In this document: positions 43,908 through 53,128 of the stretch, piece after piece
Position numbering within the stretch: position 1 is the first letter of the stretch
Layout of the letters: each line of letters begins with the position of its first letter
Assembly: GCF_001645685.2 (NCBI RefSeq)
Contig: NZ_CP017080.1
Location: 796,001-860,000, forward strand
DNA length: 64,000 nt
DNA from: Peribacillus muralis
GTDB lineage: Bacteria; Bacillota; Bacilli; Bacillales; DSM-1321
Direction: 5' to 3'
Made by a program: the position numbers and the translations under genes
The notes under the pieces: model-generated
The model's database searches: none
Told to the model about the DNA's origin: nothing
What the model saw: the letters and a program-made list of their open reading frames with translations, nothing else

Positions 43908-45413
43908 ATGAGCAACAGAGAAACTAAAACAGACGTCATCTTAATTGGCGCCGGAATCATGAGTGCCACTTTAGGGACACTTCTGAAAGAATTAGTACCG
44001 GCATGGGACATCAAAGTGTTTGAGAAGCTTGAAAGCGCAGGAGAAGAAAGCTCTAACGAGTGGAACAATGCGGGAACGGGGCATGCAGCCCTGTGTGAGC
44101 TGAACTACACAACTGAAAGACCGGACGGATCTATAGATATTAGCAAAGCCATTAAAATCAATGAACAGTTTCAGCTTTCAACCCAGTTTTGGTCTTATCT
44201 TGTCAACCGTAAGCTGATAAAAAATCCAGAAGACTTTATCATGCCATTGCCACATATGAGTATGGTGCAAGGAGATAAAGATATAACGTTCCTAAAGAAA
44301 CGTTTTGAAGCTTTATCAAACAATCCATTGTTCAAAGGAATGGAATTTTCCGATGACCCAGCAAAGCTGATGGAATGGATTCCGCTTATCATGCAGGACC
44401 GTCAATCGAAAGAAGCCATAGCGGCAACAAAGATCGACACTGGAACGGATGTCAACTTTGGGGCTTTAACGAACATGTTGTTCAATCACTTAAAGGCGAA
44501 AAACGTCGATATTAAGTATAAACATAGTGTTGATAATATGAAGCGGACTGAAGATGGCTCATGGGAATTAAAAGTACGTAATGTCGATAACGGCAGCGTC
44601 GAACGCCATACGGCCAAGTTCGTCTTTATCGGAGGCGGGGGCGGCAGCCTGCATTTGCTGCAAAAATCCGGAATTCCTGAAGGGAAACACATCGGCGGAT
44701 TCCCGGTAAGCGGTATTTTCATGGTGTGCAATAATCCAGAAGTTGTTGCACAGCATAATGCAAAAGTATACGGAAAAGCTAAGGTCGGTGCTCCGCCAAT
44801 GTCTGTTCCGCATCTTGATACACGCTTTATCGACAATAAAAAATCATTGCTATTCGGACCATTTGCGGGCTTCTCACCGAAGTTCTTAAAAACCGGTTCA
44901 ATGCTCGATTTAGTAACATCCGTCAAACCGAATAATCTCATGACCATGCTGGCGGCAGGCGCGAAAGAGATGTCGTTGACAAAATACCTGATCCAACAGG
45001 TTATGTTGTCGAAAGAACAACGCATGGAGGAGTTAAAAGAATTCATCCCGAATGCCAAAAGCGAGGATTGGGATTTAGTGGTGGCTGGCCAGCGTGTGCA
45101 GGTTATCAAAGACACTGCTGATGGCGGAAAAGGGACGCTCCAATTTGGTACGGAAGTCGTTAGTGCCGCTGATGGTTCGATCGCAGCATTATTAGGAGCT
45201 TCTCCAGGTGCTTCAACGGCTGTTCACGTCATGCTTGAAGTATTCAAAAAATGCTTCCCGCAACATATGGAAGAATGGGAACCAAAATTAAAAGAAATGA
45301 TTCCTTCTTATGGAATGTCACTTATGGAAAATCCAGAGCTTCTGAATGAAGTTCATTCTTCAACAGCTGAGGCGCTTGGACTAAGCAAAAAAAAAGAGTT
45401 AGCCTATAGTTAA
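43908..45413 (+). CDS. mqo: Malate:quinone oxidoreductase
   Basis: GAGGAAGG before the ATG at 43908 sets the start, giving 501 residues. The enzyme is a peripheral membrane FAD protein that oxidises malate to oxaloacetate and passes electrons to quinone in the TCA cycle. The N-terminal FAD fold has [20 protein letters not shown], and conserved family blocks include [20 protein letters not shown] (about residues 43-62) and [20 protein letters not shown] (about 244-263). Length and motifs match the Mqo family closely. The leader has its own promoter and a predicted structured RNA. A strong terminator follows. Confidence 0.95.
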   Translation: MSNRETKTDVILIGAGIMSATLGTLLKELVPAWDIKVFEKLESAGEESSNEWNNAGTGHAALCELNYTTERPDGSIDISKAIKINEQFQLSTQFWSYLVNRKLIKNPEDFIMPLPHMSMVQGDKDITFLKKRFEALSNNPLFKGMEFSDDPAKLMEWIPLIMQDRQSKEAIAATKIDTGTDVNFGALTNMLFNHLKAKNVDIKYKHSVDNMKRTEDGSWELKVRNVDNGSVERHTAKFVFIGGGGGSLHLLQKSGIPEGKHIGGFPVSGIFMVCNNPEVVAQHNAKVYGKAKVGAPPMSVPHLDTRFIDNKKSLLFGPFAGFSPKFLKTGSMLDLVTSVKPNNLMTMLAAGAKEMSLTKYLIQQVMLSKEQRMEELKEFIPNAKSEDWDLVVAGQRVQVIKDTADGGKGTLQFGTEVVSAADGSIAALLGASPGASTAVHVMLEVFKKCFPQHMEEWEPKLKEMIPSYGMSLMENPELLNEVHSSTAEALGLSKKKELAYS

Positions 45414-45468
45414 TTATTGGAAAATAATAAAACCCATGAGATAGATGATGCGTTTCATGGTTAGATAA

Positions 45469-45509
45469 AAGAACCTTTAATCGATATTGGATTAAAGGTT
45501 CTTTTTTTT
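45469..45509 (+). terminator. Terminator after mqo
   Basis: AAGAACCTTTAATC and GATTAAAGGTTCTT form a perfect 14-bp stem over a seven-base loop, continued by T residues. Confidence 0.92.
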
Positions 45510-45667
45510 GCATTAACAGGCCGTCTTCAGGGCATATATACTGCAGATTGAGGTAACTAATCTTACCATGAGATAAGTCGGAAAGCCTCATCCGCTGAGT
45601 GTAGTGGTATATAAGTGAACTCGTTGAAATTTTTTAATTTTACGGTTGATTATTTCTTTAAATGAAC

Positions 45668-45697
45668 ATATCATATTGATATATCAAGGTGATATAT
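45668..45697. promoter_or_regulatory. Tandem palindromes, probable PadR operator
   Basis: Two overlapping copies of ATATCA-N3-TGATAT lie at 45668-45682 and 45681-45695, centred 13 bases apart; the second extends to ATATATCA-AGG-TGATATAT (45679-45697). They lie just before the PadR start and so fit autoregulation. Confidence 0.7.
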
Positions 45698-45714
45698 GGA
45701 AAGGGTTGAATTAT

Positions 45715-46317
45715 TTGTCAAATGAAAGATCAATACTTGCTGTATTAAGCTTTTGGCCGAGCACAGGATACGGAATTAAAGCAGAGTTCGAGCATAAAGC
45801 TGCCGGCTTATACTGGGGTATGAGTTATGGGAGTATTTATCCGAAGTTGAAGAAGCTGGAAGAAGAAGGGCTTGTTCAGCCCATTGAAAAAGAAGAAGGG
45901 GGACGAAAAAAGAAACTTTATGAACTTACCCCAAAAGGTTGGCAGGAATTTGAGAACTGGCTTCGGCTCCCACCTGCCTATCCCATTATAAAAGATGAAT
46001 TATTAATGAAGATGTCCACTTGGCACGAGGATATGGAAAGCTCAGTATTAATCAGTCATCTCCTAAAAAGAAAAGAGACAACCGAAGATATGCTTGGATT
46101 TGTAAAAGATTGGCCCACTAATGGTATTTCTTATATCAGTGATGTTGGCATGCTGTCCATCCGCTATGCTGAATTACGGCTTGAGGCTGAGTTAAAGTGG
46201 ATAGACGAATCCATACATGCATTGGAAAAGAATCAACTTCCAAAAGGCCAGGATTTAAATGGAAACACTGAAAAACTGCTAGCAAGACGAAGAGGCCAAA
46301 GGGAAAAGGAGAAATAA
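45715..46317 (+). CDS. PadR-family regulator
   Basis: GGAAAGGG at 45698-45705 is nine bases before a TTG at 45715, giving 200 residues that begin MSNERSILAVLSFWPSTGYG. The N-terminal PadR winged helix contains WGMSYGSIYPKLKKLEEEGL and a wing at KEEGGRKKKLYELTPKGW. The C-terminal Vir-type domain is helical. PadR proteins often repress a neighbouring transporter. Here the MFS gene begins four bases after the stop, which indicates one operon controlled by the tandem palindromes upstream. Confidence 0.87.
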   Translation: MSNERSILAVLSFWPSTGYGIKAEFEHKAAGLYWGMSYGSIYPKLKKLEEEGLVQPIEKEEGGRKKKLYELTPKGWQEFENWLRLPPAYPIIKDELLMKMSTWHEDMESSVLISHLLKRKETTEDMLGFVKDWPTNGISYISDVGMLSIRYAELRLEAELKWIDESIHALEKNQLPKGQDLNGNTEKLLARRRGQREKEK

Positions 46318-46320
46318 CCT

Positions 46321-47586
46321 ATGAAAGCTGGGGCATTTGAGCCTTTAAAATTCCGGCCATTTCGATCATTATTTGGAGCTCAGCTATTTTCAGATCTTGG
46401 TAATTGGCTTGATTTCATTGCTCTACAAGTTATTGTTGCTTATCATTGGAGGCTGGATGAAACAGCCATCGCCGCAGTGATCATTACACTGGGGCTTCCT
46501 TGGGTCATCATAGGTCCCTTTGCAAGTGTATTCGTCGATCGCCTTCCCAAAAAGCAGATGATGATCACTTGTTTGTTTTTAAGAATCGTGTTTGTCGTAG
46601 GGATGTTTCTTGCTCCTAACCTTTATATCCTTTTAATATTTGTATTTTTGAAAGGAACGGTCTCAGCCATTTACGATCCTGCAAGACAAAGTGCCATTAG
46701 GTTTACGGTCCCTGACGACTACCTTCCTGAGGCGGTCACACTTAGCCAGCTTTCCGTTAATTCGATGAAAATCATTGGTCCTGCATTAGGGGGAGCCCTC
46801 ATATATTTGTTTGGAACAAGAAGTCCATTTTTATTTGAAGCTGCAGGTTTTTTCATCGCCATTTTGTTTTTATTAACTCTTCCCAACATAGGTGAAAAAG
46901 AATATATTGCTGAAAATAAAAAAACGGATGACGGACATTATTGGAAAGAACTATCGGAGGGCATTAAGCATATTTCACATACCCCATTATTAAAAAGCTC
47001 AGTCATCCTCTCCTCTGTAGCATTTTTTATCATTTTCCTGTACGACGGACTATTTGTATTCATTGCACAAAATCTTGGTTTCACGAAAGGGAATTTTGGA
47101 TTGCTGATCAGTGCTGTAGGTATGGGAAGCGTGGCAGGCTCCCTGTTAATGGGGAGTTGGACTCGTTGGAAAAGAAAACCGATTCATTTGATGTCCGTTG
47201 CATTTCTTTTTAGCGGATCATTAATCATCATAATGGGCCTTGGCAGTATGGAAATTGTACAGCTTCCCGTTTTAGCCTGGGTTATGGGCGCATTTTTTCT
47301 TGGTTTCATGAGCTCAGGTGAGTCTGTTCCTTATGGGTTTATTTTGCAATCCGAGACACCTAAGCAGATTATGGGAAGAGTCTCAGCTGCGTCCGCCTCC
47401 ATACAAACCTTCTCCATGCTTATTGCACCTGCTTTGGGTTCACTTCTCGCCAAGTGGCTCGGAGCTTCTTTTGTCTTGATAGGAGCAGGAGGGGCAACCT
47501 GCTTATTGGGAGCTTTTGTCCTCAGCTTTATTGTGAGAAGGATCAACGATCAAAAAGAAATTCACGAAAAACGATTCCAGGCTTAA
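46321..47586 (+). CDS. MFS transporter, probable drug efflux
   Basis: This 421-residue protein has about 12 helices. The start FEPLKFRPFRSLFGAQLFSD and the motif A-like VDRLPKKQMMITCLFLRIVF (about residues 71-90) place it in the MFS_3 group (MacA/YfmO/TetV-like), mostly antibiotic exporters. It is directly downstream of the PadR regulator with a four-base gap. A ligand-inducible efflux role is likely; the substrate is unknown. No terminator is obvious before the vmlR leader. Confidence 0.85.
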   Translation: MKAGAFEPLKFRPFRSLFGAQLFSDLGNWLDFIALQVIVAYHWRLDETAIAAVIITLGLPWVIIGPFASVFVDRLPKKQMMITCLFLRIVFVVGMFLAPNLYILLIFVFLKGTVSAIYDPARQSAIRFTVPDDYLPEAVTLSQLSVNSMKIIGPALGGALIYLFGTRSPFLFEAAGFFIAILFLLTLPNIGEKEYIAENKKTDDGHYWKELSEGIKHISHTPLLKSSVILSSVAFFIIFLYDGLFVFIAQNLGFTKGNFGLLISAVGMGSVAGSLLMGSWTRWKRKPIHLMSVAFLFSGSLIIIMGLGSMEIVQLPVLAWVMGAFFLGFMSSGESVPYGFILQSETPKQIMGRVSAASASIQTFSMLIAPALGSLLAKWLGASFVLIGAGGATCLLGAFVLSFIVRRINDQKEIHEKRFQA

Positions 47587-47654
47587 AACGTTCCCTGATA
47601 CTATGATCCGTTTTAGAGTTATATAAAAAAGGCTATGTCACGGTCAATGGTTCA

Positions 47655-47683
47655 TTGCGGTATTTGTTCATAAGTGTTAGAAT
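47655..47683 (+). promoter_or_regulatory. Promoter of the vmlR leader
   Basis: TTGCGG (47655-47660) and TAGAAT (47678-47683) are 17 bases apart. Transcription would begin near 47690, about 240 bases before the vmlR start. Confidence 0.65.
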
Positions 47684-47710
47684 TTAATTAACTATTAATG
47701 GAAAGGGATG

Positions 47711-47746
47711 ATGGGTGGACGATGGATAACTAATCTTATTTTTTAG
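47711..47746 (+). CDS. Candidate vmlR leader peptide
   Basis: The ATG at 47711 (or one codon earlier) opens MGGRWITNLIF, followed by TAG. GGAAAGG at 47700-47706 lies four bases before it, which is closer than usual. Leader peptides of this size are common upstream of ABC-F resistance genes, where ribosome stalling by the drug shifts the RNA between terminator and antiterminator. Its role is inferred from position. Confidence 0.5.
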   Translation: MGGRWITNLIF

Positions 47747-47782
47747 ATTTTGAAATTTTAAATTTCGAATGATAATAATATA

Positions 47783-47902
47783 GGATTAGTCTGCCCATTT
47801 TTCTATCATCTCTTGAGCTATTTAGAGCTGTAAAGCGAGATAGCTTATTTCAGTACGGTAAAATGAGACTAATCCTGCCAAAATATTGGGAGGATTTTTT
47901 TT
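47783..47902 (+). promoter_or_regulatory. Transcription attenuator of vmlR
   Basis: GGATTAGTCT (47783-47792) can pair with AGACTAATCC (47866-47875). The terminator stem uses AATCCTGCC (47871-47879) and GGGAGGATT (47888-47896) followed by eight T residues (47895-47902). The two share AATCC, so they are mutually exclusive. This is the expected antiterminator/terminator switch of an antibiotic-induced ABC-F gene. Confidence 0.8.
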
Positions 47903-47930
47903 ATTCTCCCTATAAAAAGGGTGGATTTCA

Positions 47931-49562
47931 ATGAAAGAATTACTGCGATTACAAAATATATCTTTTGAAATAAAGGAGCACAGGATTTTTGAAAAGGTGA
48001 ATATTACAGTGCAGCAAGGTGATATCATCGGCATCATCGGAAAAAACGGTGCTGGAAAAACGACATTGCTGCGGTTGCTGAACAATGACTATTCACCGAC
48101 TGATGGCCAAATGAAACAAATCGTGAAAGATCTTAAAGTCACCATGGTTGAACAAGAGACCGAGTCGCATTCCTTTGAAGCCGTCACTCCCAAAGAGGGG
48201 GAATTATTAGAAAAATGGCATGTTCCAAATGTTGACTTCTCAAAGTTAAGTGGCGGAGAAAAATTGAAAGCGAGACTTGCAAGAGGATTTGCACAAGATG
48301 CAGACCTATTATTATTGGATGAGCCGACAAACCATCTTGATGAGCAAAGCTTAGATCTCCTTACAAAACAGCTAAAAGCCCTAAAAGGTACGGTTATTCT
48401 TGTATCACATGACCGATATTTTCTGGATGCTGTTGCAACAAAAATCTGGTCCATCGAAAATAAAACGCTGATTGGTCACAAAGGCAATTATTCCAGTTAT
48501 ATGAAATTCCGTGAACAGAAAAGGCAAACACAGCAACGGGAATATGACAAACAGCAAAAAATGGTTGAACGCATTGAAGGGCAAATGAATGAGCTCACAA
48601 ATTGGTCTAAAAAAGCGCACGCACAATCGACAAAAAAAGAATTCCCTAAAGAATTCTATCGTGTAAAGGCCAAGCGGATGGATGCACAAGTAAAGTCGAA
48701 ACAAAAACGGCTTGAAAGAGAACTCGAAAAGATTAAAGTTGAACAGGTTGAATCAGAATATACCGTTCGCTTCTCAATGACGGCTAATAAAAAAGTAGGA
48801 AAACGCTTTTTGGAAGTGAAAAATTTAACGAAATCTTTTGACGGGCGAACTCTTTTTAAAGCCTCCAACTTTACTATTCAGCATGGAGATAAAGTTTCGA
48901 TTTCAGGCGTGAATGGCAGTGGGAAAACGACTTTCTTGAAATTGATCGTTGGGGAGGAAATGGCACAAGGGGACATATGGATTTCACCAACAGCAAACAT
49001 TGGTTATTTAACACAAGAGGTTTTCGACTTGCCGCTTGCTGAAACACCTGAACAATTATTTCATAAAGAAACATTTGAAGAGAGGGGGCATGTACAAAAT
49101 TTAATGAAGCATTTAGGATTCATGGCATCCCAATGGACAGAGCCCATTATGAATATGAGCATGGGGGAACGTGTGAAGTGTAAGCTAATGAAATATATTC
49201 TAGAAGACAAGGATGTGCTTATTTTAGATGAACCAACGAATCATCTGGATCTAGCTTCACGTGAACAGCTTGAAGAGACTTTAGCGCAATACAATGGTAC
49301 TTTACTGGTCGTATCGCATGACCGCTATTTTCTGGAAAAAATAACAACCTCAAAACTCATCATAGCGGATAATAAAATACGCAAACAATTGAATGAAGGG
49401 CAGGCACAAAAAGATAATAAGGAAGAAATATGCTTACGGCTTGAAACGGAAAGGCAGGAAGTTCTAGGGAAGCTAAGTTTCATGACCCCGAAAAATAAAG
49501 ACTATGCAGAACTTGATCTCCGCTTCAAAGAGCTTACGAAACAAATAAAAGAGCTTTCGTAA
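47931..49562 (+). CDS. vmlR: VmlR-type ABC-F ribosome protection protein
   Basis: This 543-residue cytoplasmic protein has two ABC domains and no membrane part. Walker A motifs are GIIGKNGAGKTTLLRLL (about residues 34-50) and SGVNGSGKTTFLKLIVG (about 325-341). Signature LSGGEK is in the first domain, NMSMGERVKCKL in the second. The linker between them (HRYF to KRLEREL) is the drug-protection region, with AHAQSTKKEFPKEFYRVKAK. It closely matches Bacillus VmlR, which dislodges lincosamides, streptogramin A and pleuromutilins from the ribosome. GGGTGGATTTCA precedes the start. The attenuator upstream supports drug-induced expression. Confidence 0.93.
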   Translation: MKELLRLQNISFEIKEHRIFEKVNITVQQGDIIGIIGKNGAGKTTLLRLLNNDYSPTDGQMKQIVKDLKVTMVEQETESHSFEAVTPKEGELLEKWHVPNVDFSKLSGGEKLKARLARGFAQDADLLLLDEPTNHLDEQSLDLLTKQLKALKGTVILVSHDRYFLDAVATKIWSIENKTLIGHKGNYSSYMKFREQKRQTQQREYDKQQKMVERIEGQMNELTNWSKKAHAQSTKKEFPKEFYRVKAKRMDAQVKSKQKRLERELEKIKVEQVESEYTVRFSMTANKKVGKRFLEVKNLTKSFDGRTLFKASNFTIQHGDKVSISGVNGSGKTTFLKLIVGEEMAQGDIWISPTANIGYLTQEVFDLPLAETPEQLFHKETFEERGHVQNLMKHLGFMASQWTEPIMNMSMGERVKCKLMKYILEDKDVLILDEPTNHLDLASREQLEETLAQYNGTLLVVSHDRYFLEKITTSKLIIADNKIRKQLNEGQAQKDNKEEICLRLETERQEVLGKLSFMTPKNKDYAELDLRFKELTKQIKELS

Positions 49563-49575
49563 CGAAAATAACAAT

Positions 49576-49610
49576 AAAGAAGGAATTCTTTTAATAAGAA
49601 TTCCTTCTTT
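49576..49610. terminator. Bidirectional terminator after vmlR
   Basis: AAAGAAGGAATTCTT and AAGAATTCCTTCTTT form a perfect 15-bp stem over a five-base loop. It can serve the converging binding-protein gene as well. Confidence 0.9.
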
Positions 49611-49615
49611 GCATA

Positions 49616-50530
49616 TTAGCTGTTAAGAAAAGATTTTTCGAAAAACTCAAGCAGGTGGTCTAAAGTGATTGGATCACTGTAGGTGGACGCTTTACTATTG
49701 ATTTCGAAGATATGACCGTTTTTAACTGCAGGTATGTTTTTCCATGTTTCTGTGCCCACAAATGAATTTTCAACATCAGGGTTTTTACTGAAGATAATAT
49801 AATCACCGGTATACTCAGGAAGCACCTCGGATGAAAGGGTATAAACACCTGGTTTCAATGCTTTTTCTTTTACTTTTTCAGGCATTTTCAAATTCATGGC
49901 TTGATATATTATTTCCGTTCCACGTGCAAAATTATTTCCGAACACATAGAATTCCTTAGCATCGTTTTCAATGACAGAAACGGTTGCATCTTCACCGATT
50001 TTTGCACGTATCTTTTCTCCGGCAGAATTTGCACGTTCTTTGAAATCACTAACCCAGTCTTTGGCTTCCTTTTCTTTGTTTAAGAGTTTTCCAATCTCGA
50101 CTTGCTGTGATAAATAATCCAATTTTCCCCACGTGAATACGACAGTAGGGGCAATTTCATTAAGTTTTTTAATATTTTTCATCTCGGATCCAGCAATGAT
50201 CAGGTCCGGTTCAAGTTCAATGATTTTCTCCAGGTTATCCTCAGATACGACTTCCACTCCCTTTAACTTATCTTTAAAAAGGGGGTTCATATTAGTCCAT
50301 TGATCAATCCCGACGATATTACCATCTAAAGCCAGAACATTAGGTCCATTGGAAAGAGCGATTATTCTTTTTGGATTTTCAGGAATCTTGACGGGACCTG
50401 TCTCTGATTGATATGTAACTGTTTTTGCCTTAGTCTTGTCTTCTTTATTTTCGTTACCTTTTTCGTTGTTCCCACAAGCACTAAGAATAAGTACGAACAA
50501 GAGTAAGAATGGTATGAAAAGCTTTTTCAT
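49616..50530 (-). CDS. Siderophore/iron ABC transporter substrate-binding lipoprotein
   Basis: This 304-residue protein has a lipoprotein signal with LSAC (Cys19), then a charged linker and a class III binding fold. Features are NPKRIIALSNGPNVLALDGN near residue 52 and EKIIELEPDLIIAGSEMKNI near 106, both typical of FeuA/YclQ-type ferri-siderophore receptors. AAGGAGAAAATC precedes the ATG. Two Fur boxes lie upstream, so expression should be iron-repressed. The matching permease and ATPase genes are not adjacent, so it may share a transporter coded elsewhere. Confidence 0.87.
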   Translation of the reverse strand: MKKLFIPFLLLFVLILSACGNNEKGNENKEDKTKAKTVTYQSETGPVKIPENPKRIIALSNGPNVLALDGNIVGIDQWTNMNPLFKDKLKGVEVVSEDNLEKIIELEPDLIIAGSEMKNIKKLNEIAPTVVFTWGKLDYLSQQVEIGKLLNKEKEAKDWVSDFKERANSAGEKIRAKIGEDATVSVIENDAKEFYVFGNNFARGTEIIYQAMNLKMPEKVKEKALKPGVYTLSSEVLPEYTGDYIIFSKNPDVENSFVGTETWKNIPAVKNGHIFEINSKASTYSDPITLDHLLEFFEKSFLNS

Positions 50531-50589
50531 ATTGATTTTCTCCTTGCTGATTTTAGTATAGGTAAAAAAACATACAAATAATTGTGAAT

Positions 50590-50608
50590 AATAATGATAG
50601 TCATTTTC
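50590..50608. promoter_or_regulatory. Fur box (proximal) of the siderophore-binding gene
   Basis: AATAATGATAGTCATTTTC matches 16 of 19 positions of the Fur consensus. Confidence 0.8.
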
Positions 50609-50630
50609 AAAGACTACTTCAAATATTAAT

Positions 50631-50649
50631 AGTAATGATAATCATTGTC
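50631..50649. promoter_or_regulatory. Fur box (distal) of the siderophore-binding gene
   Basis: AGTAATGATAATCATTGTC matches 16 of 19 positions of the Fur consensus. It lies 41 bases from the first box, about four DNA turns. Confidence 0.82.
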
Positions 50650-51181
50650 AATAACTTTTGTTAGTCTGCTAAACTATTTAAAGTAAGGGCTCTCAAGCCG
50701 GTTCATCCGTACCTTCAATAAGGGGAGGTGGTCCAGGAGGGAAGCATTTTTCTCTATTATAGCGAAAGAATGTATTTTCTGTGAAAGGTGCTTTCTCTCA
50801 TCTTTTACAGGGAGGGGGTGTTGGTTCAATAAAGCCAAATTGAACTAGCAAATCTAGTATTGGAAAACAGGGTGAGTAAAAAAGAGGTGGGCTGTCACCC
50901 TTCTTATCAATGAGGTTATTAGATCACCCTTTGGAAGAGGATATCCTTATATTAGGAAAATGTTAGGTGGGTTTTTGGCAAATAGTCCGTCAAGGGTAAT
51001 GTGAATTTGCTCCTGGAGCATGCATTAGCAAAAAGGAAAAGTGGACAATGTGTAAAATATAGGTTCGATCATTATAGTAAACCTTTGGCTTTTAAACTCT
51101 TAGTGAAATGCCAAGATAGGAATATTAATAATAGGGTTGCGAGTGCAGTTCTTTTTAATGAAGAGAAAGTCTTTCCCAAAC
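50650..51181. other. Intergenic region without a recognisable gene
   Basis: A 69-codon frame at 51001-51210 opens with GTG but has no ribosome site or known motif, so it is not called. Several G-rich and T-rich stretches occur (about 50720-50830). I see no IS end, tRNA or riboswitch. It may be decayed sequence. Confidence 0.4.
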
Positions 51182-51232
51182 AAGAAATAACCTCAGAAGG
51201 GTGTGAATGATTTTATCCTGAGGCCATTTCTT
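51182..51232. terminator. Large inverted repeat, likely terminator of the leftward NCS1 gene
   Basis: AAGAAATAACCTCAG and CTGAGGCCATTTCTT pair with two mismatches over a 21-base loop. On the minus strand it is followed by GTTTGGG, on the plus strand by a T-rich stretch, so it could work in either direction. Confidence 0.55.
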
Positions 51233-51311
51233 CATGTTATTGATTTTTTGTTAAGAAGGGACGCGTTATCCGTTTGTTCAACCTCTGGTTGTGTTTAACA
51301 TCCTGTATTTA

Positions 51312-52709
51312 TTACTTAACATCTTTTTCTAAATGGTTTGTTGTGGAGGAATTCCTTACGATAATTGAGGAGGAATTCAATTTTTTTCTCATTGGAAAAT
51401 AATATAAAGCAGCCGGAACAATTAAACCAATAACCCAAGCGATGTCTGCCCCATCAAAGAACTTGGCTACCGGCCCTACATAGAATGTTGTATTAATGAA
51501 AGGGATTTCGGCCAAGATTGATACAATGAAAGCTACACAAGCAATCCAATTTATCTTGCCATATTGCCCGTTTACATCAAAAATATCTTTTACATTATAT
51601 TGGCCATGTCGGAGTAAATAATAGTCAACAAGATTGATAGATGTCCAAGGGATCAAAAAATAGCTGATGAAAAAGATGAAATTCAAGAAAAAGGCCAGGA
51701 AATTACTTTGCCCCAGTAAGCACAGAACGGTTCCGGCAACCGTTACACAAAATATCATCGCGATTCTTACTTTTGGTGTAACTTTTAATTTGATGAACGG
51801 TTCAATCGTGGTTATGGTTGCCATGAATGCTCCATATAGGTTAAAGACATTGATGGCAAGCTGTCCAAAGATGATGATGAGGAACATGATTATGGCGAAG
51901 TTCCCAAATAGACCTGCCAGATTTCCGCCAGAGTGATCAAGGAAGTTAGGGATCGCCACGGTTAAGGTTGCACCCAGTGTCATCATCCATATGGTTCCGA
52001 TGACTGTGCCGGCATAGCTATACCAAAATGTATGTGACGTTGGTGTAGTGACGGGTAAGTAGCGGGAATAATCGGCAACATATGGTGCGTATGCCAGCTG
52101 CCATGTTGCTACCATGCTGACGGCCAGCAAAAAAACAGGTAAGTCCAACTGTCCCATTCCCCAACTGCCTGAAGGAACGTGCAATTGAAAAACGATGTAC
52201 GTGGCTGCGATATAGATAAAGAGCGAAGCCCAGGATAATACTTTCTGCATTTTATGAATTAGGTTATAGCCATAAATGGTGGCAACAAAACAAAGAACAT
52301 TTAATGCAAGTATGCTCCACGTCTGATCAATCTTTGTTAAGCTGCTTAAGGTTTGTGCTGCAAGTAAACCGCTGCTTGCGAAAAAACCTAAATAAACGAA
52401 CATAACAAGGAACAACGGGAAAATCGCCCCGATTACACCAAATTGTGCTCGGCTTTGTATCATTTGCGGAATGCCGAGTTGGGGTCCTTGAGCTGAATGG
52501 GATGCCATGAAAATGGCGCCTAATAGGGTACCGATGACTATGGCTCCCAAACTCCAAAATAAGTTAAGGCCTAACGCAATCGGAAGTGCCCCGGTCACAA
52601 GAGTGGTAATATGCATGTTCGCCCCAAACCAAATGGGAAATAAATCACGGGCCTTACCGTGGCGTTCATCTGCCGGAATGTACTCAATACTGCGGGTTTC
52701 AACTTTCAT
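51312..52709 (-). CDS. NCS1-family permease (first of two paralogues)
   Basis: GGGGGAACATTG fits the ATG at 52709, giving 465 residues (MKVETRSIEYIP). About 12 helices and the NCS1 blocks LFPIWFGANMHITTLVTGAL, IPQMIQSRAQFGVIGAIF and YVADYSRYLPVTTP (about residues 224-237) identify a nucleobase:cation symporter-1, whose members carry cytosine, purines, hydantoins, allantoin or pyridoxine. The protein at 61582 is a close paralogue throughout. It carries the same 18-base operator as the GntR gene, so it should be co-regulated with the catabolic block to its right. The substrate is unknown. Confidence 0.88.
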   Translation of the reverse strand: MKVETRSIEYIPADERHGKARDLFPIWFGANMHITTLVTGALPIALGLNLFWSLGAIVIGTLLGAIFMASHSAQGPQLGIPQMIQSRAQFGVIGAIFPLFLVMFVYLGFFASSGLLAAQTLSSLTKIDQTWSILALNVLCFVATIYGYNLIHKMQKVLSWASLFIYIAATYIVFQLHVPSGSWGMGQLDLPVFLLAVSMVATWQLAYAPYVADYSRYLPVTTPTSHTFWYSYAGTVIGTIWMMTLGATLTVAIPNFLDHSGGNLAGLFGNFAIIMFLIIIFGQLAINVFNLYGAFMATITTIEPFIKLKVTPKVRIAMIFCVTVAGTVLCLLGQSNFLAFFLNFIFFISYFLIPWTSINLVDYYLLRHGQYNVKDIFDVNGQYGKINWIACVAFIVSILAEIPFINTTFYVGPVAKFFDGADIAWVIGLIVPAALYYFPMRKKLNSSSIIVRNSSTTNHLEKDVK

Positions 52710-52739
52710 CAATGTTCCCCCAATCAATTTTCGTTATTC

Positions 52740-52757
52740 TACCATGTACCATGCAAG
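52740..52757. promoter_or_regulatory. 18-base GntR operator, copy 1
   Basis: Reverse complement of CTTGCATGGTACATGGTA, identical to the copies at 53071-53088 and 60606-60623. It lies just upstream of the leftward permease start. Confidence 0.82.
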
Positions 52758-52781
52758 CTAATTTATAAAATTCACTATAAT

Positions 52782-52795
52782 TGTAAGCGTATACA
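52782..52795. promoter_or_regulatory. cre-like site in the permease/GntR intergenic region
   Basis: TGTAAGCGTATACA matches cre except for A in place of T at position 10. It may add carbon control to the divergent genes. Confidence 0.45.
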
Positions 52796-53026
52796 GATGT
52801 CAATATTTTCTGAAAAAATATTTAATTCGGTCTTGCTGCATCTGCTTACTGAAGGAGAATGAAATTTTGTCGGATTTTCAAAAACATTCCCCGTCGTTCC
52901 GCGTGTTCATATTATCAGTTATTAAAAAGGCATTATTAGCTTTTTAACCATTTTGCCGGGCTATCTTTCTATATAGAGAAGTACGGCAATCGCAAAAAGA
53001 AAATGGAAATTTTTTATTTTTTTGAA

Positions 53027-53055
53027 TTGACAGTCTATTTAACATGACCTATAAT
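53027..53055 (+). promoter_or_regulatory. Promoter of the GntR operon
   Basis: TTGACA (53027-53032) and TATAAT (53050-53055) are 17 bases apart, a perfect housekeeping promoter. The operator starts 15 bases after the -10, so the bound regulator would block initiation. Confidence 0.88.
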
Positions 53056-53070
53056 TGCACTTATCAAGAG

Positions 53071-53088
53071 CTTGCATGGTACATGGTA
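53071..53088. promoter_or_regulatory. 18-base GntR operator, copy 2
   Basis: CTTGCATGGTACATGGTA, identical to copies 1 and 3. It contains the direct repeat CATGGTA twice and CATG on both sides of GTA. Confidence 0.82.
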
Positions 53089-53128
53089 CATACTTTTTCA
53101 AAAGGAGGGGCTTTTCATTACAGCCATT

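Noticed and set aside
51001..51210. 69-codon frame starting with GTG
   Set aside because: It has no ribosome site, no recognisable motif and no neighbour on its strand; it is probably a chance open frame in a decayed region.
53072..53128. TTG at 53072 as the GntR start
   Set aside because: The codon lies inside the 18-base operator with no ribosome site before it, and the added residues do not resemble the family.
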